A program made the position numbers and the translations under genes. A stretch of 46,989 nt of DNA from Candidatus Aminicenantota bacterium (GTDB lineage: Bacteria; Acidobacteriota; Aminicenantia; Aminicenantales; Aminicenantaceae), in assembly GCA_030669305.1 (NCBI GenBank), contig DAOVDU010000006.1, forward strand, positions 1 through 46,989, in the 5' to 3' direction. Shown here one piece after another: positions 27,013 to 35,154 of the stretch. The notes under the pieces were generated by a model. It did no database searches. It was not told the DNA's origin and saw only the letters and a list, made by a program, of their open reading frames with translations. Each line of letters starts with the position of its first letter. The stretch's first letter is position 1.

Positions 27013-28044
27013 TCACCTGATAAAATCTTCTGGGTCTTCGTCCTTAAAGCAAGAAACGAGGGAAGGCTGGTCAGGATCAAATCCGGCATCATAATCGAAA
27101 AGCTCTTTAGCTTCTTTTTCCATTTTTTTGTTCAAGAAGCGGAGAGGAATATCCATAGGACAAACTCTTTCACATTCTCCACAGTCAATGCAGCGGCCCG
27201 CAAGATGAATGGCTCTGACAAAATGATAGACAAAATTCTCTGAAGTGGTAGGGGATTTTTCGACCCATTTTATTCTTTGTGCCTTTTCTTCAGCAGTTGT
27301 GTCTGCTGTAACAGCAAAGTTTATAGTATCCACAACACACTCGTCGCAGTAACACATTGGGCAAACAGATCGGCATGCATAGCAGCGGATACATTTGTCT
27401 AGCTGCTCCTTCCAAAAGCCCCACCTTTTTTCTTTAGATAATGATTCGATTTTTTCTAAGGACTTGAAGCGATTGTCTAATTTTCGATCGACCTTTTCTC
27501 CAAAGAGTATGTCATTGATAACAGGAAAATTAGCCCTGCATTCCAGGCACCTTTCTGCTAGAATCTCATCAGCAGGAACTTTTGACTTTCCATCTAAAGT
27601 AGTGATAATAAAGTTATCTTTTTCGTCATATTCGACTTTTTCGGCTTTTTTCCCATTAAGCTTTTTTAAAAGCTTTTTTTCATCCAGAACGCCAGTGGTT
27701 TCACAAGAGATTCCTAAAACATAAATGTTTTCTCGGTTTATGAATTTTTCTTGAAGCAGGACAATAATGGCTCGACTGTCACAGCCTTTTACAACGATTC
27801 CTACAGGTCTTTCATCCGGGTTCTTTTCTCTCGCTTTTCTTCTTTTTTCATCCACGAGGAAACGAGTGAGGTTATAGACACATGTTGGATCCCATATCAA
27901 ATTCTCAACATCTTCGGGACTTTCGATAAATGCTGGGACTGACATCAAGCCGTTTGTGCTTTTTTTATAACCGATGATGTATTTAACTTTTCCTTCCTTC
28001 AAGATTCTTTTAGCTTCTTTCTTGATGTCTTCGACTTTTACCAT
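27013..28044 (-). CDS. FrhB/FdhB-like iron-sulfur flavoprotein subunit
   Basis: This 343-residue protein opens with KRILKEGKVKYIIGYKK, resembling the beta subunits of F420 hydrogenase and formate dehydrogenase. It has GCDSRAI in the middle and cysteine motifs CLEC, CIRCYACRSVCPMCYC and CIDCGECERVCP. In bacteria such proteins occur in Hdr-linked oxidoreductase sets of the Flx or Fdh type; an F420 substrate is not implied. Its ATG shares one base with the MvhD-like stop (TAATG), so translation is coupled. The AsrA/HydB-like gene follows after 4 bp. Confidence 0.8.
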   Translation of the reverse strand: MVKVEDIKKEAKRILKEGKVKYIIGYKKSTNGLMSVPAFIESPEDVENLIWDPTCVYNLTRFLVDEKRRKAREKNPDERPVGIVVKGCDSRAIIVLLQEKFINRENIYVLGISCETTGVLDEKKLLKKLNGKKAEKVEYDEKDNFIITTLDGKSKVPADEILAERCLECRANFPVINDILFGEKVDRKLDNRFKSLEKIESLSKEKRWGFWKEQLDKCIRCYACRSVCPMCYCDECVVDTINFAVTADTTAEEKAQRIKWVEKSPTTSENFVYHFVRAIHLAGRCIDCGECERVCPMDIPLRFLNKKMEKEAKELFDYDAGFDPDQPSLVSCFKDEDPEDFIR

Positions 28045-28466
28045 TATTGATTTCTCCTCAACTTTGTTTGAGGTCCGAGTGGTTTAATTTCTTTAACAAA
28101 ATCTTTAATTACTTGTGTATACTTTTTTCCTTCTGCTGCTGAGACCCATGACATCTGGAACCGCTGGGGTTCAAGCCCGATAAACTCCAAAAGCTTCTTT
28201 ACTAGAGCTATTCTCCGCCGTGCATAATAGTTCCCTTTTAAATAGTGGCAGTCACCTGGATGGCAGCCTGAGACCAGGACACCATCAGCTCCTTTATTAA
28301 ATGCAGAAAAAATATAAAGAGGGGAGACGCTCCCTGAGCACATGACAGTAATAGGAAGGACATTGGATGGATATTCCATTCGGGAGACACCTGCAAGGTC
28401 ACTTCCAGCCGAAGAACACCACTTGCAGAGGAAAGCAACTATTCTTGGTTCAAATTCATCTGTCAT
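28044..28466 (-). CDS. MvhD/FlxD-like 2Fe-2S subunit
   Basis: This 140-residue protein links an electron-donating module to HdrA in methanogen and bacterial Hdr complexes. Conserved cysteine motifs are CKWCSSAGSDLAG, MCSGSVSP and GCHPGDCHYLKGN, as in MvhD. I placed the start at ATG 28466, which has GGAGG 7 nt upstream and begins 2 bp after hdrA ends. A start at 28484 would add six residues overlapping hdrA. Its position directly after hdrA is the typical order. Confidence 0.92.
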   Translation of the reverse strand: MTDEFEPRIVAFLCKWCSSAGSDLAGVSRMEYPSNVLPITVMCSGSVSPLYIFSAFNKGADGVLVSGCHPGDCHYLKGNYYARRRIALVKKLLEFIGLEPQRFQMSWVSAAEGKKYTQVIKDFVKEIKPLGPQTKLRRNQ

Positions 28467-28468
28467 TA

Positions 28469-30418
28469 TCAGCCTCCGAGGCATGCATTTATCATTTCAT
28501 GAACTTGTAATGGAGTAATATTCTTTACCTGTATGGCTGCTCTTAAACAGGTTGCTGAGCAAGTCCCGCATCCTTCGCACAGGACTTCGTTTACTTCAGC
28601 TTTGCCATTTTTTAAGGAGAGAGCATCATATGGGCAGACATCGACACACATTCCGCAGCCTGTGCAAAGGTTAATGTTGACATTGGCTACTGTTGGAGCA
28701 TGGTAAAGTCTTTCTTGGCATAGGATGGAAATTGCTTTGGCGGCAGCACCGCTCGCTTGAGCCACTGCTTCTGGAATATCCTTGGGCGCTTGGGCAGCTC
28801 CCGCAAGGAACATGCCAGATGTAACACTCTCTACAGGCCTGAGTTTCGGGTGGGCTTCTGCGAGAAAACCATCTTTATCCAACGCAATTTTTAGTTTCCT
28901 AGCTAGTTCCTCTGCTCCATTAGAGGGCCTAGTGGCCATTGCAAGAACAACCATATCAGCATCTATTTCGATATCTTTTCCTATGAGTGTGTCAATACCC
29001 CAGACTTTGAGTTTTTCTTTATCTTCAAAAACTTTTGAGACTTTTCCTCTAAGGTAAAGAACTCCATCTTCTTCTACAGCTCTTTGGACGAATTCCTCAT
29101 AGCCTTTTCCTCCTGACCTGATATCGATATAGAAAACGTAGGCTTGGCCATCATGCACATGATGTTTGTATAGCATGGCATGTTTGGCAGTGTACATGCA
29201 GCATATTTTAGAACAGTATTCACAGTGGAGTTCAGGATCCCGGGAACCCACGCATTGGATAAAAACAACTTCTTTGGGTTCTTTATGGTCTGAAGGCCTG
29301 AGGATTTTTCCCATTGTTGGGCCTGAAGCAGATAATAATCTTTCAAATTGAAGACCGTCCAGGACATCTGGATATTTTCCATACCCGTATTCGGCCATCA
29401 GCTCTTTGTCATATTGATCGTATCCGGACGCAACGATAATCGCTCCTACTTCTTCTTCGATAATTTCAGGTTTCATATCAAAATCAATGGCGTTTGGCTC
29501 ACATACATCTGCACACTTGCCGCAAGCAATGGGAAGAAGGCCAGGACAGGAATTTATGTCAAGTATGTAAGTTGCTGGTATAGCTTGAGGAAAGGGAATG
29601 TAGATTGCCCGGCGTCCTGTCAAACCAAGATCAAATTCATTGGGGACGACTACTGGGCAGACCTTGGTACACTCGTCGCAGAGTGTGCATTTATCTGGAT
29701 CTACATAAGTTGGTTTTTTGAGAATTTTAACTTTAAAATTGCCTATATAGCCAGAGATTTCTTGAACTTCACTGAAGGTCATAAGTTTTATGTTTGGGTG
29801 TTTGGATACTTCCACCATTTTTGGGGTAAGAATACACTGTGAACAATCGAGAGTAGGAAACGTTTCAGACAGCTGGATCATGTGGCCACCGATAGAAGGA
29901 GACCTTTCAACTAAAACGACCTCAAAATCACTGTTGGCTAAGTCTAGTGCAGATTGGATGCCGGCGATTCCACCACCTATAACTAAAGCTCTCCGTGTTA
30001 CAGGGATACTTATTGGGTCTAAAGATTCATTCCGAAGCACTCTCTCCACAGTACTTTTAGAGATTTTAATTGCTTTTTCTGTCGCTTTTTCCATGTCTTT
30101 GTGAACCCAACTGCACTGTTCACGTATATTTGCAATTTCACACTGAAAAGTGTTGAGTCCGGCTGATTTTATGGTATTTCTGAATGTTGTTTCATGAAGA
30201 GTTGGAGAACAGCAAGCAACAACTACTTTATCCAGATTCTTTTCCTTGATAGCATCTATGATGAGGTTCTGACCAGGGTCAGAACACATATAGATATAAT
30301 CTTCTGAGTGGACGACGCCTGGGTGTTTGGAGAGCTCTTCGGTAACCTTCTTGACATCCACTGTTCCCGCGATATTTATACCGCAGTGGCAAACAAAAAC
30401 GCCCGTACGTTTCTTCAT
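28469..30418 (-). CDS. hdrA: Heterodisulfide reductase-type subunit A (electron-bifurcating flavoprotein)
   Basis: HdrA holds the FAD thought to bifurcate electrons between ferredoxin and a disulfide-type acceptor. This 649-residue protein has the N-terminal CHCGINIAGTVD segment, VACCSPTLHE (68-76), an FAD fold VIGGGIAGIQSA (146-157), a ferredoxin motif at C244-C247-C250-C254, CEYCSKICC, and two more ferredoxin motifs (CTGCGMCVDVCP and CEGCGTCSATC) near the C-terminus. Length is typical. The mvhD-like gene follows after 2 bp. An 80-bp gap with GTAAAAC repeats separates it from korC upstream. The HdrB and HdrC partners are 3-4 kb upstream in the same locus rather than adjacent. Confidence 0.95.
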   Translation of the reverse strand: MKKRTGVFVCHCGINIAGTVDVKKVTEELSKHPGVVHSEDYIYMCSDPGQNLIIDAIKEKNLDKVVVACCSPTLHETTFRNTIKSAGLNTFQCEIANIREQCSWVHKDMEKATEKAIKISKSTVERVLRNESLDPISIPVTRRALVIGGGIAGIQSALDLANSDFEVVLVERSPSIGGHMIQLSETFPTLDCSQCILTPKMVEVSKHPNIKLMTFSEVQEISGYIGNFKVKILKKPTYVDPDKCTLCDECTKVCPVVVPNEFDLGLTGRRAIYIPFPQAIPATYILDINSCPGLLPIACGKCADVCEPNAIDFDMKPEIIEEEVGAIIVASGYDQYDKELMAEYGYGKYPDVLDGLQFERLLSASGPTMGKILRPSDHKEPKEVVFIQCVGSRDPELHCEYCSKICCMYTAKHAMLYKHHVHDGQAYVFYIDIRSGGKGYEEFVQRAVEEDGVLYLRGKVSKVFEDKEKLKVWGIDTLIGKDIEIDADMVVLAMATRPSNGAEELARKLKIALDKDGFLAEAHPKLRPVESVTSGMFLAGAAQAPKDIPEAVAQASGAAAKAISILCQERLYHAPTVANVNINLCTGCGMCVDVCPYDALSLKNGKAEVNEVLCEGCGTCSATCLRAAIQVKNITPLQVHEMINACLGG

Positions 30419-30498
30419 TTTTTTTCCTTTAGGATGAAGTTTCTTGCATTTTCTTTTTTTTAACCTAAGGGCTGTTTTAAGAACAAACCCCTTCCGTT

Positions 30499-31059
30499 TT
30501 ACGTTTTACGTTGTTTCTTTTCTTTTAATATTTTCTCTCCGTAGTCGTATCCCATGTCAAAGGCCTTTATATTAAGGTCAAGGAATCTATCAGGGACTAA
30601 ACCTGGGAGTGCTTTTTTCATTGCTTCAGGAGAAACGATCTTTGTTATGGCAGTGAAGAATCCCATCATTACGAGGTTTGCAAAGATGCGGTTTCCCAAC
30701 TCTTCTGCAAACCTGGTTGAAGGGATGGCATACATTTTTATTTTTCCTCGCAGCGGCTTTGGCTTTACTAAGTCCTTGTCAATAATGAGGATTCCGTCAT
30801 TACGAAGCTCTGTCTCGTATTTATCATAGGCTTCCTGTGACATGGAAATAAGGATTTCCGGGATTGTGATGTAAGGATAGAGAACTCTGTCATCAGAGAC
30901 AACGAGCTGAGAGCTACAGGCGCTTCCTCGTGCTTCAGGTCCGAAGCTCTGGGTCATTGTGGAATGTTTATTGTCAAAGAGGGCAAGGGCCTTTCCCGCA
31001 ATAAGGCCACAACGGATAATTCCCTGTCCGCCGAAACCAGAAAACCTAATCTCTGTCAT
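30499..31059 (-). CDS. korC: 2-oxoacid:ferredoxin oxidoreductase gamma subunit (KorC-like)
   Basis: This 186-residue protein starts with RFSGFGGQGIIRCG, the hallmark of the gamma subunit of 2-oxoacid:acceptor oxidoreductases. It completes the four-subunit enzyme with KorD, KorA and KorB encoded upstream. Its start overlaps korB by 14 bp. The final codons and stop fall within CGTAAAACGTAAAACG, a small heptamer repeat, so the extreme C-terminus is repeat-derived. Confidence 0.92.
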   Translation of the reverse strand: MTEIRFSGFGGQGIIRCGLIAGKALALFDNKHSTMTQSFGPEARGSACSSQLVVSDDRVLYPYITIPEILISMSQEAYDKYETELRNDGILIIDKDLVKPKPLRGKIKMYAIPSTRFAEELGNRIFANLVMMGFFTAITKIVSPEAMKKALPGLVPDRFLDLNIKAFDMGYDYGEKILKEKKQRKT

Positions 31060-31927
31060 CGTTTATTCTCCCATATAATACATATTTATCTCCCAAGACC
31101 TTGCCGAGATGTTCGTTCATGGCATCAAGAAAAGTTGGTTTTTCTTTATCTACAAATTTGCCGACAACAAGTTTTCCTTGGTAGCTAATATCAAGTGTTC
31201 TTGTGTCTGCGCCGTGATGGATTTCAGAATTGTCGTAATAGTATTTCAGCAGGTTCAACCCATCACCAAGGCGGTTCCTGCGGGCATACAGTGTTACACA
31301 AGGAGTAATGACTTCGATGAAAGAAAAACCTCGCCTGGAAAGAGCTTCCTGGATTGATTTGGTGACTCTTCTCAGGTGAAGGGCAGTCCATCGAGCGATA
31401 TAAGTTGCACCTGCAGCATCGGCAAGATAAGGAAGGCTAAAAGGAAATTCGAAATTGCCGTAAGGAGCAGTGGAAGCGTTGGCCCCAAGAGGAGTTGTGG
31501 CTGCGACCTGACCTCCTGTCATAGCATAATTGAAGTTATTCACACAGATAATGGTAATATCCATATTTCTCCTAGCTGCATGGATGAAGTGATTTCCTCC
31601 GATTCCTGCGATATCTCCGTCTCCGCTGAATACAACCACATTTAATTCTGGGTTAGCCAGCTTTAATCCTGTTGCAAAAGGAACAGCCCGACCATGAGTG
31701 GTATGGAAAGAATCCAGTTTGACATAGCCTGCAACTCTTCCTGTGCACCCGATTCCAGAAACAACAACAACCTTATCCAAATCGAGTTTGCTTTTTTTCA
31801 AGGCTTCGATAAAGGAGGTAACGACTGTTCCAATTCCGCAGCCAGGACACCAGATGTGAGGGATTCTGTCCATTCTCAACAAGTCTTCTATAGGGTTTTT
31901 TTCTTCCAGTTGATCTTCTTTCTTCAT
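31046..31927 (-). CDS. korB: 2-oxoacid:ferredoxin oxidoreductase beta subunit, thiamine-diphosphate binding (KorB-like)
   Basis: This 293-residue protein binds thiamine diphosphate through GDGDIAGIGG (102-111) and NN at 130-131. Cysteines C27 and C30 (WCPGCG), C61 and a later TPC probably hold a 4Fe-4S cluster. It is the catalytic partner of KorA. It overlaps korA by 4 bp (ATGA) and korC by 14 bp. Gene order D-A-B-C favours a 2-oxoglutarate enzyme (2-oxoglutarate plus CoA to succinyl-CoA, reversible with low-potential ferredoxin), but branched-chain or other 2-oxoacids cannot be excluded from sequence alone. Confidence 0.92.
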   Translation of the reverse strand: MKKEDQLEEKNPIEDLLRMDRIPHIWCPGCGIGTVVTSFIEALKKSKLDLDKVVVVSGIGCTGRVAGYVKLDSFHTTHGRAVPFATGLKLANPELNVVVFSGDGDIAGIGGNHFIHAARRNMDITIICVNNFNYAMTGGQVAATTPLGANASTAPYGNFEFPFSLPYLADAAGATYIARWTALHLRRVTKSIQEALSRRGFSFIEVITPCVTLYARRNRLGDGLNLLKYYYDNSEIHHGADTRTLDISYQGKLVVGKFVDKEKPTFLDAMNEHLGKVLGDKYVLYGRINDDRD

Positions 31928-33090
31928 TTTGCAGCCTCCTTGATGGCATTAAAAATATCATCTGGATTGTGCACCCAGCCTCCACAATGGGGTACATGGA
32001 TAACTTGAGTTTGGCCCCAAGAGCATCGCTCCACTTCTAAGACGACCTGACCGCAATTGATCTCAGGAAAGACAAATGCTTTAATTTTTTTTGCAAGTTC
32101 TTTAATTCGCTTCTCTGGAAAAGGCCAGACAGTAATTAGCCTGAGAGTTCCTACTTTTATCCCGGCTTTTCTTGCTTTTTGTACTGCTTTTATAGCGACT
32201 CTTGATGTAATGCCATAGGAAATGACGATAATTTCAGCGTTGTCTATTTCCTCTTCTTTTAGTTTGATGATTTTATCGGCATTCTTATTGATTTTATCTA
32301 CTAAATGACGGACACAGACATCTTGACATTCTGCATTAATGACTGGATATCCCCGTTCGTCGCGAGTTAATCCAGTTGTATGGAAGCGATATCCGTCGCC
32401 TGCCTTAATCATAAAGGGAACCAAGTCTTTATCAGGCTTGTAAGGGAGATATTTTTCCTTAGGGCCTGTGTACCATTTTCTTTCAACAAGCTCTATCTCT
32501 TCAGCTGGAGGGATGACAACTTTCTCGTGCATATGTCCGATACACTCATCCGTCATTACAAAAGTAGGAACTCGAAACATCTCGGCTAGATTAAAAGCCT
32601 CGATGGTAAGGTCAAAACATTCTTGTGGAGAATCAGGGGAGAGCGCGATTATTTCATAATCGCCATGAGACCCCCATCTGGCCTGCATCATGTCTTGTTG
32701 GCCGGTTAGTGTGGGAAGTCCTGTGGAAGGGCCTCCTCTCTGAACATTGGCGATAACGATAGGAGTTTCCATCATACAGGCTAATCCTATATTTTCCATC
32801 ATCAATGAAAAACCAGGGCCAGAAGTCACAGTCATAACTTTTTTCCCTGCCCAGGAAGCGCCTATCAATGCAGCAATAGAGCCGAGCTCATCTTCCATCT
32901 GTATGAAAACGCCTCCAACAGTGGGAATTCTCTCTGAAAATCTTTCAGCTGTTTCAGTGGAAGGAGTAATAGGATAGCCTGCAAAGAAACGGCATCCAGC
33001 TGCCAGCCCTCCTTCGGCAAGAGAGTGGTCTCCGTCTAAATAATGAGATCCGGTTAAAACTCCCTTAGGGTCTGCTTTCACCTTTTTCAC
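31924..33090 (-). CDS. korA: 2-oxoacid:ferredoxin oxidoreductase alpha subunit (KorA-like)
   Basis: This alpha subunit contains [15 protein letters not shown], the [11 protein letters not shown] region and TSGPGFSLM, all typical of KorA-type proteins. I start it at GTG 33090 (388 residues), which has AAGGAGG about 6 nt upstream; a more distal start at 33174 would add 28 residues overlapping korD and lacking similarity to the family. With this start, it overlaps korD by 26 bp. It forms the active enzyme with KorB and takes part in 2-oxoacid oxidation or reductive carboxylation. Confidence 0.93.
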   Translation of the reverse strand: MKKVKADPKGVLTGSHYLDGDHSLAEGGLAAGCRFFAGYPITPSTETAERFSERIPTVGGVFIQMEDELGSIAALIGASWAGKKVMTVTSGPGFSLMMENIGLACMMETPIVIANVQRGGPSTGLPTLTGQQDMMQARWGSHGDYEIIALSPDSPQECFDLTIEAFNLAEMFRVPTFVMTDECIGHMHEKVVIPPAEEIELVERKWYTGPKEKYLPYKPDKDLVPFMIKAGDGYRFHTTGLTRDERGYPVINAECQDVCVRHLVDKINKNADKIIKLKEEEIDNAEIIVISYGITSRVAIKAVQKARKAGIKVGTLRLITVWPFPEKRIKELAKKIKAFVFPEINCGQVVLEVERCSWGQTQVIHVPHCGGWVHNPDDIFNAIKEAAK

Positions 33091-33340
33091 CTTGCTCCTC
33101 CTTTTCCTTGAGGGTGACAAATATGGCAAATTCAGGGCATATAGTCTCACAGAGTTGGCAATAACAGCATTCATCCTCGTTTTTAATGTACGGAGGATGA
33201 TAGCCCTTTATATTAAATTCATCTGACATCTCTAGAACATCTTTTGGGCAGTATTCCACGCAGAATCCACATCCTTTACACCTGTCTTTGTTGATGTGGA
33301 TTTTACCTTTTATTGGTTTTAAATCGCCAAAGTAAACCAT
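33065..33340 (-). CDS. korD: 2-oxoacid:ferredoxin oxidoreductase delta subunit, 2x4Fe-4S ferredoxin (KorD-like)
   Basis: This 91-residue ferredoxin has two 4Fe-4S motifs: C21-C24-C27-C31 and C58-C61-C64-C68 ([12 protein letters not shown]). It carries electrons between the oxidoreductase core and free ferredoxin. The last ~17 residues are charged and are encoded in the overlap with korA. It starts 7 bp after hdrB ends, placing the Kor genes within the Hdr operon. Confidence 0.92.
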   Translation of the reverse strand: MVYFGDLKPIKGKIHINKDRCKGCGFCVEYCPKDVLEMSDEFNIKGYHPPYIKNEDECCYCQLCETICPEFAIFVTLKEKEEQGEKGESRP

Positions 33341-33347
33341 TTGTCCC

Positions 33348-34226
33348 TCAAATTAATCCTTTTTCCTTTAAAATGGGCTTTGGGTCTATATAGTTAAGAT
33401 CAAACCTTAAGCTTTCCTCGGGGCAGCCCAAGGCGATTGCCAAAAGCTGAGTAAAATAGAGGATAGGGATATTCTTGAATTCTGGATATTTTTGGACTGT
33501 TTCTTTCTGGCGATGATCAAGGTTAAAAGCACAGAGTGGACAGCTGACAGTGACAATCTCAGCGCCCTGTGATTGTGCAGATGTAAGGATATGGTATGTT
33601 CGCTCAGCTATGATTTCAAGATTGTTAACAGTCTGGTAGGCTCCACAGCATTCTGTTTTATACGGAAAATCTATTGAATCTGCTCCCAAAGCAGTCATTA
33701 GATTTTCTAAAATAGTAGGGTTTTCAACATCATCGAGGCCAATTTCTTTAGGGCGTACTAAAAGGCATCCGTAATAATTGGCTACTTTTAAATTTTTTAA
33801 GAGTTTTGTTACTTTTTTGGAAATGTTTTCGAATTTAATTTCATCTCTCAATAACTCTAAAAAATGCAGGATTTTGACATCACCCTCATAGTCTATTTCC
33901 TCCCGATACATAAATTGATTGATTTTATCAAGGCTTTCAGAGTCTGCTTTCACACGTTCGTTAGCTCTTTTCAGGGTATTGTAGCACATGGCACAGAGAG
34001 TCATAACTCTATCAGTATTGGATTCTTTGACTCGAATAAGATTCCGGATAGGAGCTACGTGGTGAATTAAATCATCTGTGGCAAGAGAGAAAACTGTTCC
34101 GCAACAATTCCATCTGGGAAGTTCTTCAACTTCCACTCCGATGGAATTTAAAGAACATAAGGCTGATTCTTCAAAATTTTTTGCATTGTTTTTAAGAGTG
34201 CAACCAGGATAATAGCATATTTTCAT
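33348..34226 (-). CDS. hdrB: Heterodisulfide reductase-type subunit B (two CCG domains)
   Basis: This 292-residue protein has the two cysteine-rich CCG units that bind non-cubane 4Fe-4S clusters in HdrB. Unit one is C9 (YYPGC), C41-C42 (CCG) and C78/C81. Unit two is C153 (YYGC), C193-C194 (CCG) and C229/C232. The clusters reduce a disulfide in methanogens; in bacteria the acceptor may be DsrC-like or another thiol protein, or electrons may pass to a dehydrogenase. It lies 53 bp after hdrC and 7 bp before korD. Confidence 0.93.
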   Translation of the reverse strand: MKICYYPGCTLKNNAKNFEESALCSLNSIGVEVEELPRWNCCGTVFSLATDDLIHHVAPIRNLIRVKESNTDRVMTLCAMCYNTLKRANERVKADSESLDKINQFMYREEIDYEGDVKILHFLELLRDEIKFENISKKVTKLLKNLKVANYYGCLLVRPKEIGLDDVENPTILENLMTALGADSIDFPYKTECCGAYQTVNNLEIIAERTYHILTSAQSQGAEIVTVSCPLCAFNLDHRQKETVQKYPEFKNIPILYFTQLLAIALGCPEESLRFDLNYIDPKPILKEKGLI

Positions 34227-34279
34227 TATGATTCCTTGGATTTTTAGGATTAAGAATGTTATATATCATAGTACAGAAT

Positions 34280-34687
34280 TTACGATGTGAATTTCCTCAT
34301 ACTGCTAACCATTGCTATAGGAGGGAGTTTTGTTTTTTCTTCGTCTGAAAGCTCTTCAATCTTGAGATAGTCCTCTCTTTTGCGCAACAGAATTTGGCGA
34401 ATAGCTTCGATGACTTCAGCAATGTTGATACCTTTGGGGCATCGGGCATTACAGGTCATGCAGGAGGCACAAATCCAGATTGACTTCGACTGTAAGAGTT
34501 CATCCTTGAGGCCAAGCTGAGCATAACGGATAATTTGATTGGGAAGGATATCCATCTGAGAGACTGCAGGGCAGCCTGCGGAACATTTGCCGCATTGATA
34601 ACAAGCAAGAAGATTTTGGCCGCTTAACTCCTGGACTTTGGCCACAAAAGGGTCCTTGATTTTTCTTTGGGATATATTGATTCGCAT
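34280..34687 (-). CDS. hdrC: Heterodisulfide reductase-type subunit C
   Basis: This 135-residue protein with two 4Fe-4S motifs, C29-C32-C35-C39 and C73-C76-C79-C83, is the wire between HdrA and HdrB. It is the first gene of the minus-strand redox locus. A fair promoter lies about 76 nt upstream. There are no membrane segments, so a soluble cytoplasmic HdrABC complex is expected, unlike HdrDE. Confidence 0.92.
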   Translation of the reverse strand: MRINISQRKIKDPFVAKVQELSGQNLLACYQCGKCSAGCPAVSQMDILPNQIIRYAQLGLKDELLQSKSIWICASCMTCNARCPKGINIAEVIEAIRQILLRKREDYLKIEELSDEEKTKLPPIAMVSSMRKFTS

Positions 34688-34763
34688 TTGAATTACTCTT
34701 TAATATAGTGATTTCTATAATCTATAGATACTATAGGATTTATAAAGGAAAAAACTACATTAC

Positions 34764-34792
34764 AGTAAAACATAATAGAAAAAATCTGTCAA
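34764..34792 (-). promoter_or_regulatory. Candidate promoter of the Hdr-Kor redox locus
   Basis: On the minus strand a perfect TTGACA (34792-34787) precedes TTTACT (34769-34764) by 17 nt, about 76 nt before the hdrC start. The -10 box matches consensus at four of six positions. Confidence 0.35.
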
Positions 34793-34831
34793 GAATATTC
34801 CAAAAAAATTTCAATTGCCAAAATCACAAAA

Positions 34832-35030
34832 CAAATTAGTTTAAGGTTTAAAGTTTAAGGTTCAAGGTATTCATATTTTTCATACAGTTCCATAAACATT
34901 AAACACTCAATCTTAAACCAATTTCCACTCTTACCTTAAACATTTAACATTCAACCTTAAACCAAAATAGGTTTCAGTCATTGAGATTTTGGTGCTTGTT
35001 TGGTATTTGGAAATTGTAATTTGGATTTTT
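34832..35030. repeat. TTTAAGG-family dispersed repeat
   Basis: This starts CAAATTAGTTTAAGG, as does the outer end of the palindrome at 21481-21822. It contains self-complementary TTTAAGG/CCTTAAA words. The segment from about 34895 to 35027 is nearly identical to the reverse complement of 46751-46883, including CCTATTTTGGTTTAAGG read on the minus strand. The spacer 34688-35154 holds this repeat, the promoter and the AACAGATT tandem, with no gene visible. Confidence 0.8.
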
Positions 35031-35120
35031 GTAACACTATGGGAATTACTTATTCAATTAGAAATCCATTATCCACACAATTCGGATAGGAGCCAAAAAA
35101 TTTAAGGTACTTAACGGAAC

Positions 35121-35152
35121 AACAGATTAACAGATTAACAGATTAACAGATT
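35121..35152. repeat. Tandem AACAGATT x4
   Basis: Four perfect 8-nt copies end 2 bp before the stop codon of the minus-strand membrane protein. The reverse-complement word AATCTGTT reappears in the palindrome at 45511-45624. Confidence 0.9.
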
Positions 35153-35154
35153 TC

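Noticed and set aside
29348-29842. 164-codon plus-strand frame inside hdrA
   Set aside because: It is antisense to a well-conserved HdrA region and shows no family motif.
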